Of a stretch of DNA of 64,000 nt, positions 7,663 through 17,085 are shown in pieces. Source of the stretch: Paenibacillus caui (GTDB taxonomy: Bacteria; Bacillota; Bacilli; Paenibacillales; Paenibacillaceae); contig NZ_JAIOGQ010000005.1 in assembly GCF_019904135.1 (NCBI RefSeq), positions 62,001 to 126,000 on the forward strand. The letters run 5' to 3'. The notes below the pieces were generated by a model that worked only from the letters and a program-made list of their open reading frames with translations, made no database searches and was not told where the DNA came from. Position 1 is the stretch's first letter, and every line of letters begins with the position of its first letter. Both the position numbers and the translations under genes were made by a program.

Positions 7663-9312
7663 ATGTACGGAAAATTATACAGCGCTTGTCTTTATGGTAT
7701 CGACGGGGTGCTGATTGAGGTGGAAACCGATTTAAGCAACGGACTCCCAATGGTGTCCATCATAGGCCTGCCGGATACGGCGGTCCGGGAAGCTGTCGAA
7801 AGAGTCAGATCGGCTATCAAAAATTGCGGGTATACTTTCCCGCTGCAGCGGATCACGATTAACCTGGCACCTGCCGATCTGCGGAAGGAAGGCTCCGCAT
7901 TTGACCTGGCGATTGCGCTTGGCTTGCTTACGGCGAGCGGCCAAATATCACTGCCGCTTGATGAGAAGGTGTTGATTATCGGAGAGCTGGCGCTTGACGG
8001 AGCGCTGCGTCCGGTAACCGGCGTCCTTCCGATGGTCGATCTCGCCCGTCGCTGCGGATTCCATTCTGTGCTTCTGCCGGTCGAGAATGCGGATGAAGCT
8101 TTGCTGCTGGAAGGGGTTCATATCTATGGAATCAGCCATTTGAACCAGCTTTCCTTTCTGAAGCAGGCTCCGGATGGCAGAAAGCAGGCGAATCCAGGCA
8201 TGTTCGTCAGCTCGGAATCAACAGTCTCCACCGATCAAAACGCTAGCTGCCGCTTGGAAGGGGCATCCGCCTCCTGGTCCCGCCTGGAGTATACCCGCAA
8301 CTCATCAACGACACCTGTGGCTCAGATTCAGCAGCAACCCGATAATTACAGCGACGTTTCAGGACAAAGGCAGGTGAAGCGGGCGCTTACCATTGCGGCA
8401 GCGGGCATGCACAATCTCGTACTGATCGGTCCTCCGGGCACGGGCAAAACGATGCTGATCCGCAGACTCCCGGGCATTTTGCCTGATTTGTCCGAAGAAG
8501 AAGCGCTGGAAGTAACGAAAATATACAGCTCAGCGGGAAAATTCAAGGAATTTTCTCACGGACTGCTGAAACGCCGCGCTTTCCGTTCACCCCACCATAC
8601 GATTTCAGCGGGAGGGTTGGTCGGAGGCGGCCCGATTCCGAAGCCGGGCGAGGTAAGTCTTGCCCATAAAGGGGTTCTCTTTCTTGACGAGCTGCCTGAG
8701 TTTTCACGCCATGTCCTGGAAGTGCTGCGTCAGCCGCTGGAGGAGCGGATGGTCACGATCAGCCGTTCAAGAGCTGCGTTTACGTTTCCGGCCCATTTCC
8801 TTCTGGCGGCCTCGATGAATCCATGCCACTGCGGCTATCTCGGTTCCCAGCCGCCTTTGCCCCGCTGCACATGCAGCCCGGGCAGAATCAGCCAATACCG
8901 TGCGCGGATTTCGGGTCCTCTACTGGATCGGATCGATCTGCAGCTTGAAGTTCCGCGTCCCAAGACATGGAATCCGGACGAAGTCCCGATTTCCTCCGAA
9001 ATGATGAGAGAGCAGGTATTGTTTGCGCAGGAGCGGCAAAGCCGCCGTCTCCAGGGCAGCGGGCTCAGTTGGAACAGCGAGCTGTCCGGAGCCATGCTCA
9101 GGCAGTCCGTCAAGCTGCGCAGGGATGCGGAGCTGCTGATGACCTCGTCGTTCGATCACTTGGGGCTCAGTATGAGAGCTTATGACCGAATTATCAAGCT
9201 GGCCCGTACCATTGCCGATTTGGAGGATAAAGAACAGGTCATGGCGGAGCATGTGGCGGAAGCGATGCAGTATCGCCAGCTTGACAAGCGAAGCGTTGAC
9301 ACGGAAATATAG
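7663..9312 (+). CDS. comM: ComM/YifB family AAA+ ATPase (Mg-chelatase-like)
   Basis: In proteobacteria ComM is a hexameric helicase that promotes branch migration during integration of transformed DNA; the role in Bacilli is less studied. The protein has 549 residues from the ATG at 7663, which has GAGGTG ten bases upstream; an in-frame TTG at 7612 would add 17 unlikely residues. Domains are an N-terminal Lon-protease-like ChlI domain (1-165, with GLPDTAVREAVERVRSAIKN), a variable Ser/Thr/Gln-rich linker (about 170-225), and the AAA+ core with Walker A GPPGTGKT at 256-263 and Walker B GVLFLDELPEF. A cysteine cluster in MNPCHCGYLG...CTC follows, then a C-terminal helical domain ending in a family-typical segment. 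dprA lies a few genes downstream and also handles transforming DNA, but sucCD lies between them. Confidence 0.93.
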   Translation: MYGKLYSACLYGIDGVLIEVETDLSNGLPMVSIIGLPDTAVREAVERVRSAIKNCGYTFPLQRITINLAPADLRKEGSAFDLAIALGLLTASGQISLPLDEKVLIIGELALDGALRPVTGVLPMVDLARRCGFHSVLLPVENADEALLLEGVHIYGISHLNQLSFLKQAPDGRKQANPGMFVSSESTVSTDQNASCRLEGASASWSRLEYTRNSSTTPVAQIQQQPDNYSDVSGQRQVKRALTIAAAGMHNLVLIGPPGTGKTMLIRRLPGILPDLSEEEALEVTKIYSSAGKFKEFSHGLLKRRAFRSPHHTISAGGLVGGGPIPKPGEVSLAHKGVLFLDELPEFSRHVLEVLRQPLEERMVTISRSRAAFTFPAHFLLAASMNPCHCGYLGSQPPLPRCTCSPGRISQYRARISGPLLDRIDLQLEVPRPKTWNPDEVPISSEMMREQVLFAQERQSRRLQGSGLSWNSELSGAMLRQSVKLRRDAELLMTSSFDHLGLSMRAYDRIIKLARTIADLEDKEQVMAEHVAEAMQYRQLDKRSVDTEI

Positions 9313-9323
9313 CGGGTTGTTAT

Positions 9324-9372
9324 CGGGATTTGACGAGCGTCGGCAAATGCTCGGGAAATTTGTCAAAGCCCG
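9324..9372 (+). terminator. nested inverted repeat after comM, terminator-like but with no T-run
   Basis: CGGGATTTGAC at 9324-9334 pairs with GTCAAAGCCCG at 9362-9372 with one mismatch, and inside it GAGC (9335-9338) pairs with GCTC (9349-9352). The 49-base element begins 11 bases after the comM stop. No run of T follows, so it may be a transcript-end or stability hairpin, or a protein-binding inverted repeat, and not a simple intrinsic terminator. Confidence 0.45.
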
Positions 9373-9450
9373 TTGTCACTGTACTGTAACCGTTCTCAAA
9401 ATGGGATGAATTTCATATCAAAAAGATGTGTATAAACCGTGAACTTTTTG

Positions 9451-9479
9451 AGGAAAGCGTTTTAAAAACATGCTAAAAT
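9451..9479 (+). promoter_or_regulatory. sucCD promoter with cre-like site
   Basis: TAAAAT at 9474-9479 is preceded by TG one base upstream (TGC then TAAAAT), an extended -10 box; TTGAGG at 9448 is too far away (20 bases) to be an ideal -35. The overlapping sequence AGGAAAGCGTTTTAA at 9451-9465 agrees with the CcpA operator pattern WTGNAANCGNWNNCW except at two positions. Repression of a citric-acid-cycle operon by CcpA when sugar is plentiful would fit the biology of Bacilli, but the match is imperfect. The sucC start lies about 60 bases downstream. Confidence 0.4.
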
Positions 9480-9538
9480 AAATTGGGTTTATATTGATTG
9501 CCCATATAACCGTCCGTTGATAGGAGGATTCAAACCAG

Positions 9539-10699
9539 ATGAATATCCATGAATATCAAGGAAAGCAAGTGTTGAAACAGTATGGTCTGGCCGTTCCGGA
9601 AGGACGGGTGGCGTTTACGGTGGATGAAGCCGTAAAGGCGGCAGAGGAATTGGACAGTCCGGTCGTTGTGGTCAAGGCTCAGATTCATGCGGGCGGCCGC
9701 GGCAAGGCCGGAGGCGTCAAGGTAGCCAAACATCTGGATGAAGTGCGCGTTTACGCACAGGAGCTTCTCGGCAAGGTGCTCGTTACTCATCAGACGGGTC
9801 CTGAAGGCAAAGAAGTTAAAAGGCTGCTCATTGAAACAGGCTGCGACATCAAGAAGGAATACTACATTGGGGTTGTAGTAGACCGTTCAACGGGACGGGT
9901 TGTGATGATGGCCTCTGAAGAGGGCGGTACGGAGATTGAAGAGGTTGCCGCAAAGACGCCGGAGAAGATTTTCAAGGAAGTGATCGACCCGGCAGTGGGG
10001 CTCCAAAACTACCAGGCGCGCCGGCTGGCTTATGCCATCAACATTCCGAATGAACTTGTGGGCAAGGCTGTTAAATTCATGGCGGCGCTTTACAAGGCGT
10101 TTGTGGATATGGACTGTTCAATCGCGGAAATCAACCCGCTTGTTGTGACCGGTGAGGGCGAGGTGCTCGCGCTGGATGCCAAACTGAACTTCGACTCCAA
10201 CGCTCTTTTCCGTCACAAGGATATTCTTGGGCTTCGGGATCTGGAAGAAGAAGATGCGAAAGAGATCGAAGCTTCCAAATACGATCTGAGCTATATCGCC
10301 CTTGAAGGCAATATCGGTTGTATGGTCAACGGAGCGGGCCTTGCCATGGCAACTATGGACATTATTAAATATTACGGCGGCGAGCCGGCGAATTTTCTGG
10401 ATGTCGGCGGCGGTGCAACGGCAGAGAAGGTTACGGAAGCCTTTAAAATTATTTTGTCCGACCAAAAGGTAAACGGCATATTTGTGAATATATTTGGCGG
10501 AATTATGCGCTGCGATGTCATTGCGTCCGGCATTGTCGAAGCCGCCAAGCAAGTAGAGCTCAATCGACCGCTTGTCGTTCGGCTTGAGGGCACGAATGTG
10601 GGGCTGGGCAAGAACATTTTGGCCGATTCCGGACTGGATATCGTTTCTGCAGACTCCATGGCGGACGGGGCGCGCAAAATCGTCGAATTGGTCTCGTAA
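9539..10699 (+). CDS. sucC: succinyl-CoA synthetase beta subunit (ADP-forming)
   Basis: The beta subunit of succinate-CoA ligase binds nucleotide and catalyses, with SucD, the reversible conversion of succinyl-CoA and ADP to succinate, CoA and ATP in the citric acid cycle. At 386 residues it matches the family. The start [16 protein letters not shown] is the conserved ATP-grasp N-terminus, followed by [18 protein letters not shown], the acidic metal-binding block [20 protein letters not shown], and the C-terminal CoA-ligase segment [16 protein letters not shown] ribosome site GATAGGAGGA stands nine or so bases before the ATG. sucD follows 60 bases later, so the two form an operon. Confidence 0.98.
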   Translation: MNIHEYQGKQVLKQYGLAVPEGRVAFTVDEAVKAAEELDSPVVVVKAQIHAGGRGKAGGVKVAKHLDEVRVYAQELLGKVLVTHQTGPEGKEVKRLLIETGCDIKKEYYIGVVVDRSTGRVVMMASEEGGTEIEEVAAKTPEKIFKEVIDPAVGLQNYQARRLAYAINIPNELVGKAVKFMAALYKAFVDMDCSIAEINPLVVTGEGEVLALDAKLNFDSNALFRHKDILGLRDLEEEDAKEIEASKYDLSYIALEGNIGCMVNGAGLAMATMDIIKYYGGEPANFLDVGGGATAEKVTEAFKIILSDQKVNGIFVNIFGGIMRCDVIASGIVEAAKQVELNRPLVVRLEGTNVGLGKNILADSGLDIVSADSMADGARKIVELVS

Positions 10700-10759
10700 G
10701 TCTCATTTTCATCCATATAAAGCTGGAAGAATTGCCTGACTATGAAGGAGGCCTTTAAA

Positions 10760-11689
10760 ATGAGCATTTTGATCAATAAATATACAAAAGTCATTACCCA
10801 GGGTATAACCGGAGCAACCGGGCTGTTTCATACGAGAGGCGCGCTTGAATACGGAACGCAAATGGTAGGCGGTGTTACGCCGGGCAAAGGCGGAACGACG
10901 ATCGATATTGAACTGGAAGGCGGTCAGACCGTCACCCTGCCGATCTTTAATTCCGTGATGGAGGCCAAGGAGTCGACAGGGGCTACGGCAAGTGTAATTT
11001 ATGTTCCCCCCGCATTTGCTGCCGACTCGATTATTGAAGCGGTAGAGGCCGGGCTTGATCTCGTCATTTGCATTACGGAAGGCATTCCGGTTCTGGACAT
11101 GGTGAAAGTGAAACGGTTTATGGAAGGCAAGAGAACCGTCCTCATCGGTCCCAACTGTCCAGGCGTCATTACACCCGGCGAATGCAAAATAGGGATCATG
11201 CCCGGTTATATTCACAAGCCTGGACATGTAGGCGTCGTATCCCGAAGCGGAACGCTTACTTATGAAGCGGTACACCAATTGTCCACGCGCGGACTGGGCC
11301 AGTCGACGGCGGTCGGGATTGGCGGAGACCCTGTCAAAGGCTCGGAATTCATTGATATTTTATCCCGCTTCAACGAGGATCCGGATACGCATGCAGTTAT
11401 CATGATCGGCGAAATCGGCGGAACCGCGGAAGAGGAAGCCGCGGAATGGGTACGCGACAATATGACGAAACCTGTTGTTGGCTTTATTGGCGGTGTTACG
11501 GCGCCCCCAGGCAAGCGGATGGGGCACGCAGGAGCCATTATTTCCGGTGGAAAAGGGACGGCGAAAGAGAAAATCGAAAAGCTGGAGACATGCGGCATTA
11601 AGGTGGCGCCGACTCCTGCGGAAATGGGCTCAACGCTAATCGAAGTGCTGGAATCCAGGGGATTGCTGCAGGGCTGCCAGGTACATTAA
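10760..11689 (+). CDS. sucD: succinyl-CoA synthetase alpha subunit
   Basis: The alpha subunit binds CoA and carries the phosphohistidine intermediate. The protein has 309 residues from the ATG at 10760, which follows GAAGGAGG with a proper gap; an in-frame ATG at 10742 overlaps that ribosome site and is rejected. The CoA-binding Rossmann start is [15 protein letters not shown], the core includes [20 protein letters not shown], and the catalytic histidine is in [11 protein letters not shown] at residue 256. It ends the sucCD unit; a hairpin follows 30 bases after the stop. Confidence 0.98.
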   Translation: MSILINKYTKVITQGITGATGLFHTRGALEYGTQMVGGVTPGKGGTTIDIELEGGQTVTLPIFNSVMEAKESTGATASVIYVPPAFAADSIIEAVEAGLDLVICITEGIPVLDMVKVKRFMEGKRTVLIGPNCPGVITPGECKIGIMPGYIHKPGHVGVVSRSGTLTYEAVHQLSTRGLGQSTAVGIGGDPVKGSEFIDILSRFNEDPDTHAVIMIGEIGGTAEEEAAEWVRDNMTKPVVGFIGGVTAPPGKRMGHAGAIISGGKGTAKEKIEKLETCGIKVAPTPAEMGSTLIEVLESRGLLQGCQVH

Positions 11690-11718
11690 TAAAGGCTGCA
11701 AAACTGTCCAGGCAAAGG

Positions 11719-11768
11719 TAAGCAACCTTCTTATCCTAATAACAGGAATGGAAGGTTGCTTATTTGTG
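11719..11768 (+). terminator. hairpin terminator between sucD and dprA
   Basis: TAAGCAACCTTC at 11719-11730 pairs perfectly with GAAGGTTGCTTA at 11751-11762 across a 20-base loop. The following TTTGTG is only a weak T-tract, so termination may be partial. It separates the sucCD operon from dprA. Confidence 0.6.
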
Positions 11769-11803
11769 TCTGCCGGCTTTTGAGCTCTATGGAAAGGATG
11801 CTG

Positions 11804-12883
11804 ATGGATAAAATGGATCTGCGAAAAGTGCTAATTGGACTGCATCACAGCAAAGGGATCGGCTGGAAAACGATATCGCAGTTAATGGAGCATCGAGATT
11901 TGCCTATGGCCGAAAATTTTGGCGAATCCGATTGGATTGAGCGGGGCGTCGCAGCCGCAGCCGCCCGAGGACTTACGCATACGGTTCGGGAAGAATATGT
12001 TCTAGAATATGAAGATAATCTTAAGAACAAGGGGATAATACCGGTGACGCCATTTGATGCCGAGTACCCCATATTATTGAAAGAAACGCCTAGACCGCCT
12101 TGGGTATTGTATACGATAGGACGAATCGAGCTGCTTGCTTCGCTATGCATTGCGCTCGTCGGGACCAGGGTGCCTACAGCTTATGGCAGAAAGGCAGCCG
12201 AAATGCTGGCTGGGACGCTGGCTAGCCAAGGGATCAATGTCGTCAGCGGCATGGCGAGAGGGATTGACGGAATTTGTCATGAGGCGGCTTTTCGCGCCTC
12301 CGGGCTTACAACAGCGGTGCTGGGTACGGCGATCGACAAGCCATATCCTCCCGAGAACTACTCGCTTTACCGGGAAATCGGCGAAAAAGGGCTTATCATA
12401 TCCGAGTATCCGGTTGGCACGCCGCCCCATCCCGGTTTGTTTCCGCAGCGCAACCGGATTATTGCTGGGCTCTCCCGCGGCACAGTCGTGGTGGAAGCGG
12501 ATCTGCGAAGCGGATCGCTCATCACGGCCGATAGCGCGCTTGAGGCCAATCGGGATGTGTTTGCCGTTCCCGGCCCGATCACTTCGCCCAAAAGCAGAGG
12601 AGCTCTAAATCTGATCAAGCAGGGAGCCAAGCTTGTAACGGAGGCATCGGATATTTTGGAAGAATACGGATTTAGGCCGGCTCCTGTGCAAATGGAAAAT
12701 GGAAACAAGTTGACAGAAGAGGAACAGCGCATATACCATATGTTGGAGCAGGGAAACCGAAGCTTTGATGAGCTTCTGGCCCTGACTAGCTGGGAGTTTG
12801 GACTTTTGCATTCAGTTCTGTTATCTTTAATCATAAAAAAGCAGGCGGTTCAACTGCCAGGCTCCATTTATAAATTGGTTTAG
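11804..12883 (+). CDS. dprA: DNA-processing protein DprA (Smf)
   Basis: DprA protects incoming single-stranded DNA during natural transformation and loads RecA on it. It has 359 residues from the ATG at 11804, five bases after AAAGGA; an upstream in-frame TTG at 11756 lies inside the terminator stem and is unlikely. Residues 1-65 form a helical N-terminal domain. The Rossmann-like core contains LVGTRVPTAYG, VVSGMARGIDGICHEAA, and the ssDNA-binding segment LRSGSLITA. A winged-helix domain closes the protein (about 300-359). The family's usual VGSR is VGTR here. A comM gene lies nearby at 7663. Whether the organism is naturally competent cannot be judged from the window. Confidence 0.96.
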   Translation: MDKMDLRKVLIGLHHSKGIGWKTISQLMEHRDLPMAENFGESDWIERGVAAAAARGLTHTVREEYVLEYEDNLKNKGIIPVTPFDAEYPILLKETPRPPWVLYTIGRIELLASLCIALVGTRVPTAYGRKAAEMLAGTLASQGINVVSGMARGIDGICHEAAFRASGLTTAVLGTAIDKPYPPENYSLYREIGEKGLIISEYPVGTPPHPGLFPQRNRIIAGLSRGTVVVEADLRSGSLITADSALEANRDVFAVPGPITSPKSRGALNLIKQGAKLVTEASDILEEYGFRPAPVQMENGNKLTEEEQRIYHMLEQGNRSFDELLALTSWEFGLLHSVLLSLIIKKQAVQLPGSIYKLV

Positions 12884-12953
12884 TCTGTGAACAGCAAAGC
12901 AGACGTGAATGAAATCAAGCTTAACTATGTATGTAGGAGAGGAGGAACATCCT

Positions 12954-15059
12954 GTGGCGGATTCACTAGTAATCGTGGAATCACCGGCCAAGGCAAAGAC
13001 GATCGGCAAGTATTTGGGCAGCAAGTTTATCGTCAAAGCCTCCATGGGCCATGTCCGCGATTTGCCGAAAAGTCAAATCGGCGTTGAAATTGAAAATGAT
13101 TTTAATCCAAAATATATAACGATTCGCGGTAAAGGCTCTGTACTTAAGGAATTGAAGGACGCCAGCAAAAAGGTGAAGAAAGTCTATCTGGCAGCCGACC
13201 CTGATCGCGAGGGAGAAGCCATTGCCTGGCATTTGGCCCACGTGCTGGATTTGAATGAAGGAGAAAGCTGCCGGGTCGTATTTAACGAAATTACGAAGCA
13301 GGCTGTGAAAGACGCTTTCAAAAGCCCGCGGCAAATCAATATGGACCTTGTTAATGCACAGCAGGCACGGCGCATTTTGGATCGGCTTGTCGGCTACAAA
13401 ATCAGTCCTCTTTTATGGAAGAAAGTAAAGAAGGGGCTGTCGGCGGGACGTGTTCAATCCGTAGCGGTCAAAATTATTATGGACCGGGAAAATGAAATTT
13501 CGGAATTTGTGCCTGAGGAATACTGGAGCATCACGGCTTCTCTCAAAACGGGAGACAGCGTATTTGAAGCCAAGTTCCACAAGTTTGCGGGAGAGAAAAA
13601 GGAGCTTCACAGCGAAGCTGACGTACAAGAAGTTCTGAAGGCGATTGAAGGCGCGGAATACACGGTTGGCGCTGTTAAAGAAAAGGAAAGACAAAGACAT
13701 CCCGCTCCGCCGTTTACGACAAGTTCGCTGCAGCAGGAGGCTGCACGCAAGCTGAACTTCCGCGCTGCCAAGACGATGTCCGTCGCCCAGCAATTGTATG
13801 AAGGGGTAGACCTCGGCAAAGAAGGTACGGTAGGTCTGATCACTTATATGCGTACGGACTCGACCCGGATTGCCGAATCGGCTCAGTCGGAAGCCAAGGA
13901 ATTCATTTTGGAGAAGTACGGAAATGACTTTGCGCCGGAGTCGCCGCGCCAATATTCGAAGAAAGCGGCCAATGCGCAGGATGCCCATGAAGCGATCCGC
14001 CCAACTTCTGTTTCAAGAGATCCGGAATCGGTCAAGGCCTTCATGAGCAAGGATCAATTCCGGCTTTATAAGCTGATTTGGGAACGCTTTATGGCAAGCC
14101 AGATGGCCTCGGCCGTTCTGGACACGATGTCCGTAGACATTGCAGCAGGTGAAGTCACCTTCCGGGCGGTTGGATCCAAAATCCGCTTCCACGGCTTTAT
14201 GAAGGTTTATGTGGAGGGAAGCGACGATTCCGCAGCTTCGGAAGACGACAAATTTCTCCCGCTTCTTCATGAAGGTGACCGCTTGCAAAAGGAAAATATC
14301 GAGCCCAAGCAGCATTTTACCCAGCCCCCTCCCCGGTATACGGAAGCGAGGCTCGTCAAAACGCTGGAAGAGCTCGGAATTGGACGCCCGTCTACTTATG
14401 CCCCTACGCTTGAAACGATCCAGAAACGCGGATACGTAGCGATAGAAGAGAAGAAATTTGTTCCAACCGAGCTTGGAGAATTGGTTATCGAGCAAATGGA
14501 ACAATTTTTCCCTGAAATTCTGGATGTAGAATTTACGGCGAACATGGAAGGTGATCTCGACCATGTCGAGGAAGGCACGGAAGATTGGGTTCGCGTTCTC
14601 GGCGAATTTTACGGTTCCTTTGAGAAGCGGCTGGAAGTCGCTGAAGAAGAGATGAAAGAAATTGAAATCGAAGATGAAGTGTCTGATGAGATTTGCGAGA
14701 AGTGCGGCAAACCTATGGTTTATAAATTGGGGCGCTTCGGAAAATTTTTGGCGTGTTCGGGTTTCCCGGAATGCCGGAATACGAAGCCAATTGTCAAAGA
14801 AATCGGTGTGACCTGTCCCAAATGCAAGGAAGGCCATGTCGTTGAGCGCCGCAGCAAGAAAGGCCGCGTATTCTATGGCTGCAGCAGATACCCGGAGTGC
14901 GATTTTGTCTCATGGGATAAACCTTCAGCGAAGCTTTGTCCTGAATGCGGTTCACTGATGGTCGAGAAGAGAAGCAAACAGGGGGTCAAGCTCCAGTGTA
15001 CGGCTTGCGATCACAGCGAGATCGTGGAGGAAGAGGGCGACGAGGCATCAGAGGTTTAA
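12954..15059 (+). CDS. topA: DNA topoisomerase I
   Basis: This type IA topoisomerase relaxes negative supercoils through a 5'-phosphotyrosine link. The GTG start at 12954 follows GGAGAGGAGGA and gives 701 residues beginning [20 protein letters not shown]; a start at 12909 would add 15 residues unlike the family. The TOPRIM domain is at the N-terminus with [13 protein letters not shown], and the catalytic tyrosine is in TYMRTDSTR (Tyr298). The C-terminus has three zinc-ribbon repeats, each opening with a CxxC pair (CEKC, CPKC, CPEC) and closing with a second cysteine pair. The gene follows dprA as in B. subtilis. Confidence 0.98.
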   Translation: MADSLVIVESPAKAKTIGKYLGSKFIVKASMGHVRDLPKSQIGVEIENDFNPKYITIRGKGSVLKELKDASKKVKKVYLAADPDREGEAIAWHLAHVLDLNEGESCRVVFNEITKQAVKDAFKSPRQINMDLVNAQQARRILDRLVGYKISPLLWKKVKKGLSAGRVQSVAVKIIMDRENEISEFVPEEYWSITASLKTGDSVFEAKFHKFAGEKKELHSEADVQEVLKAIEGAEYTVGAVKEKERQRHPAPPFTTSSLQQEAARKLNFRAAKTMSVAQQLYEGVDLGKEGTVGLITYMRTDSTRIAESAQSEAKEFILEKYGNDFAPESPRQYSKKAANAQDAHEAIRPTSVSRDPESVKAFMSKDQFRLYKLIWERFMASQMASAVLDTMSVDIAAGEVTFRAVGSKIRFHGFMKVYVEGSDDSAASEDDKFLPLLHEGDRLQKENIEPKQHFTQPPPRYTEARLVKTLEELGIGRPSTYAPTLETIQKRGYVAIEEKKFVPTELGELVIEQMEQFFPEILDVEFTANMEGDLDHVEEGTEDWVRVLGEFYGSFEKRLEVAEEEMKEIEIEDEVSDEICEKCGKPMVYKLGRFGKFLACSGFPECRNTKPIVKEIGVTCPKCKEGHVVERRSKKGRVFYGCSRYPECDFVSWDKPSAKLCPECGSLMVEKRSKQGVKLQCTACDHSEIVEEEGDEASEV

Positions 15060-15079
15060 CATATTGGAGGTTGTAAAAA

Positions 15080-16402
15080 TTGACAGAACCAAATAGGGTA
15101 ACCGTTATCGGCGCAGGTCTGGCGGGCAGCGAAGCTGCCTGGCAGATTGCAAGCCGCGGTGTGCCTGTTACTTTATATGAAATGCGCCCTGTGGTCAAAA
15201 CCCCGGCTCATCATACGGATCAATTTGCCGAGCTGGTGTGCAGCAACTCTCTGCGGGCAAACGGCTTGACCAACGCGGTTGGCGTCCTTAAAGAAGAGAT
15301 GAGAATGCTGAATTCCCTGGTACTTGGTTCAGCGGATCGGAATGCGGTTCCTGCAGGTGGCGCGCTGGCCGTTGACCGCGACGGTTTTTCAGGAGAGATT
15401 ACAAGGACGCTGCATGAGCATCCGCTCATCAATGTAGTCCATGAAGAAATTCAGGATATACCTCAGGAGGGGGTTGTGGTTATTGCCACAGGCCCTCTTA
15501 CTTCCCCGGCGCTTTCGGAGAAAATCAAAAGCCTGATGGGCGAAGAATATTTTTACTTTTATGATGCTGCGGCTCCGATTATTGAAAAAGATTCAATCGA
15601 TAGGGGCAAAGTTTATCTGGCATCCCGCTATGATAAAGGTGAGGCGGCCTATTTGAATTGTCCGATGAATGAAGAGGAATTCAACGCTTTTTATGATGCG
15701 CTTGTCTCCGCCGAGGTGGCACAGCTGAAAGAGTTTGAGAAGGAAGTTTATTTTGAAGGCTGCATGCCGATCGAAATCATGATGAAGCGCGGCAAGCAGA
15801 CCGCTTTGTTTGGGCCGATGAAACCGGTGGGGCTCGTTAATCCGCATACGGGAACTCTGCCCTATGCGGTTGTGCAGCTGCGTCAAGACAATGCTGCCGG
15901 AACGCTGTATAATATGGTCGGATTCCAGACTCATCTGAAGTGGGGCGAGCAGAAGCGGGTATTTTCCATGATTCCGGGCCTGGAAAATGCGGAGTTTGTT
16001 CGGTATGGCGTTATGCATCGCAATACTTTCATCAATTCCCCCAAGCTTCTTGAACCTACCTATCAATTCAAGAAACGTCCCGACCTGTTCATCGCCGGAC
16101 AAATGACGGGAGTGGAAGGCTATGTCGAGTCAGCCGCTTCCGGGCTGATCGCCGGTATTAATGCAGCCCGGGTCGCTGCAGGCAAAGACGGCATTGTGTT
16201 CCCGGAAGATACGACGCTGGGAAGTATGGCCCGGTATATTACTACAGCAGATTTTAAACATTTTCAACCGATGAATGCGAATTTCGGCCTGTTTCCCAAG
16301 CTTGAAACACGTATCCGCCAGAAGAAAGAAAAGAACGAGGCGCTGGCTCGCCGTGCGCTGGGGTCGCTTCAATCTTTTATTGCTTCAGTCGAGGTCATTT
16401 AA
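15080..16402 (+). CDS. trmFO: tRNA (uracil-54-C5)-methyltransferase, folate/FAD-dependent
   Basis: TrmFO makes ribothymidine at position 54 of tRNA using methylene-tetrahydrofolate and FADH2. The protein has 440 residues, the normal length. It opens with the FAD-binding Rossmann motif [13 protein letters not shown], then [16 protein letters not shown] with a conserved cysteine, and a second conserved cysteine in [15 protein letters not shown]. The start is a TTG at 15080 with TTGGAGG eight or so bases upstream. The gene lies 20 bases after topA as in B. subtilis, but the recombinase gene xerC (codV), expected next, is missing and hslV follows directly. Confidence 0.97.
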   Translation: MTEPNRVTVIGAGLAGSEAAWQIASRGVPVTLYEMRPVVKTPAHHTDQFAELVCSNSLRANGLTNAVGVLKEEMRMLNSLVLGSADRNAVPAGGALAVDRDGFSGEITRTLHEHPLINVVHEEIQDIPQEGVVVIATGPLTSPALSEKIKSLMGEEYFYFYDAAAPIIEKDSIDRGKVYLASRYDKGEAAYLNCPMNEEEFNAFYDALVSAEVAQLKEFEKEVYFEGCMPIEIMMKRGKQTALFGPMKPVGLVNPHTGTLPYAVVQLRQDNAAGTLYNMVGFQTHLKWGEQKRVFSMIPGLENAEFVRYGVMHRNTFINSPKLLEPTYQFKKRPDLFIAGQMTGVEGYVESAASGLIAGINAARVAAGKDGIVFPEDTTLGSMARYITTADFKHFQPMNANFGLFPKLETRIRQKKEKNEALARRALGSLQSFIASVEVI

Positions 16403-16423
16403 CCAAAAGGAAGGTGCTTGCTG

Positions 16424-16966
16424 ATGGAATTGTCTTTTCATGCAACAACGATTTGTGCAGTAAGACATAACGGCCAGGGAGCAATTGCCGGGGACGGGCA
16501 GGTTACATTCGGAGAAAACGTCATCATGAAGCATACGGCCAAGAAAGTCCGCCGTCTGTACCGCGGACAGGTTTTGGCGGGTTTTGCGGGTTCTGTTGCT
16601 GATGCGATTACCCTGTTCGAAAAATTCGAAGGGAAGCTGGAGGAGCACCATGGCAATTTGCAGCGTGCTGCAGTCGAACTTGCCAAAGAATGGAGACAGG
16701 ATCGGGTGCTTCGCAAGCTTGAAGCCCTTCTGATCGTTATGGATAAGACCGGAATGCTGCTTATTTCCGGCGGCGGTGAAATCATCGAACCCGATGATGA
16801 TGTGCTGGCTATCGGCTCTGGCGGCAACTACGCCCTCTCTGCTGCGCGTGCTTTGAAACGGCATGTCAAGGATATGAATGCCAAGGAAATGGCTTATGAA
16901 GCCCTGAAAGTCGCTGCAGATATTTGTGTTTATACGAATCATAACATTATTGTTGAAGAACTTTAA
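16424..16966 (+). CDS. hslV: HslV (ClpQ) peptidase subunit of the HslUV protease
   Basis: HslV forms a double hexameric ring with proteasome-like active sites that degrades proteins unfolded by HslU. It has 180 residues from the ATG at 16424, nine bases after AAAGGAAGG. The N-terminus reads [17 protein letters not shown]: the conserved TT pair marks the likely mature N-terminus (Thr8). In B. subtilis the protein begins MSSFHATTI and has been described as using an N-terminal serine; here position 2 is Glu, so that serine is absent unless an in-frame TTG at 16430 is used. [20 protein letters not shown] and IGSGGNYA are family-typical. hslU follows after 119 bases. Confidence 0.96.
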   Translation: MELSFHATTICAVRHNGQGAIAGDGQVTFGENVIMKHTAKKVRRLYRGQVLAGFAGSVADAITLFEKFEGKLEEHHGNLQRAAVELAKEWRQDRVLRKLEALLIVMDKTGMLLISGGGEIIEPDDDVLAIGSGGNYALSAARALKRHVKDMNAKEMAYEALKVAADICVYTNHNIIVEEL

Positions 16967-17085
16967 TAAAATTTGGATAGGGCTGCTTAACCGTAAAAAG
17001 GTTTTTGAAATTTTTCGGTCAGGCTTGTTTCAGACGCGAACCTATGCGTTATGGAGCAGTTTGTCCGATTTTTCAGGAGGGACAT

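Noticed and set aside
7663-9312. ComM-type protein as a true magnesium chelatase for bacteriochlorophyll synthesis
   Set aside because: The domain order (Lon-like domain, AAA+, C-terminal helical domain) is that of ComM/YifB, and no pigment genes are nearby.
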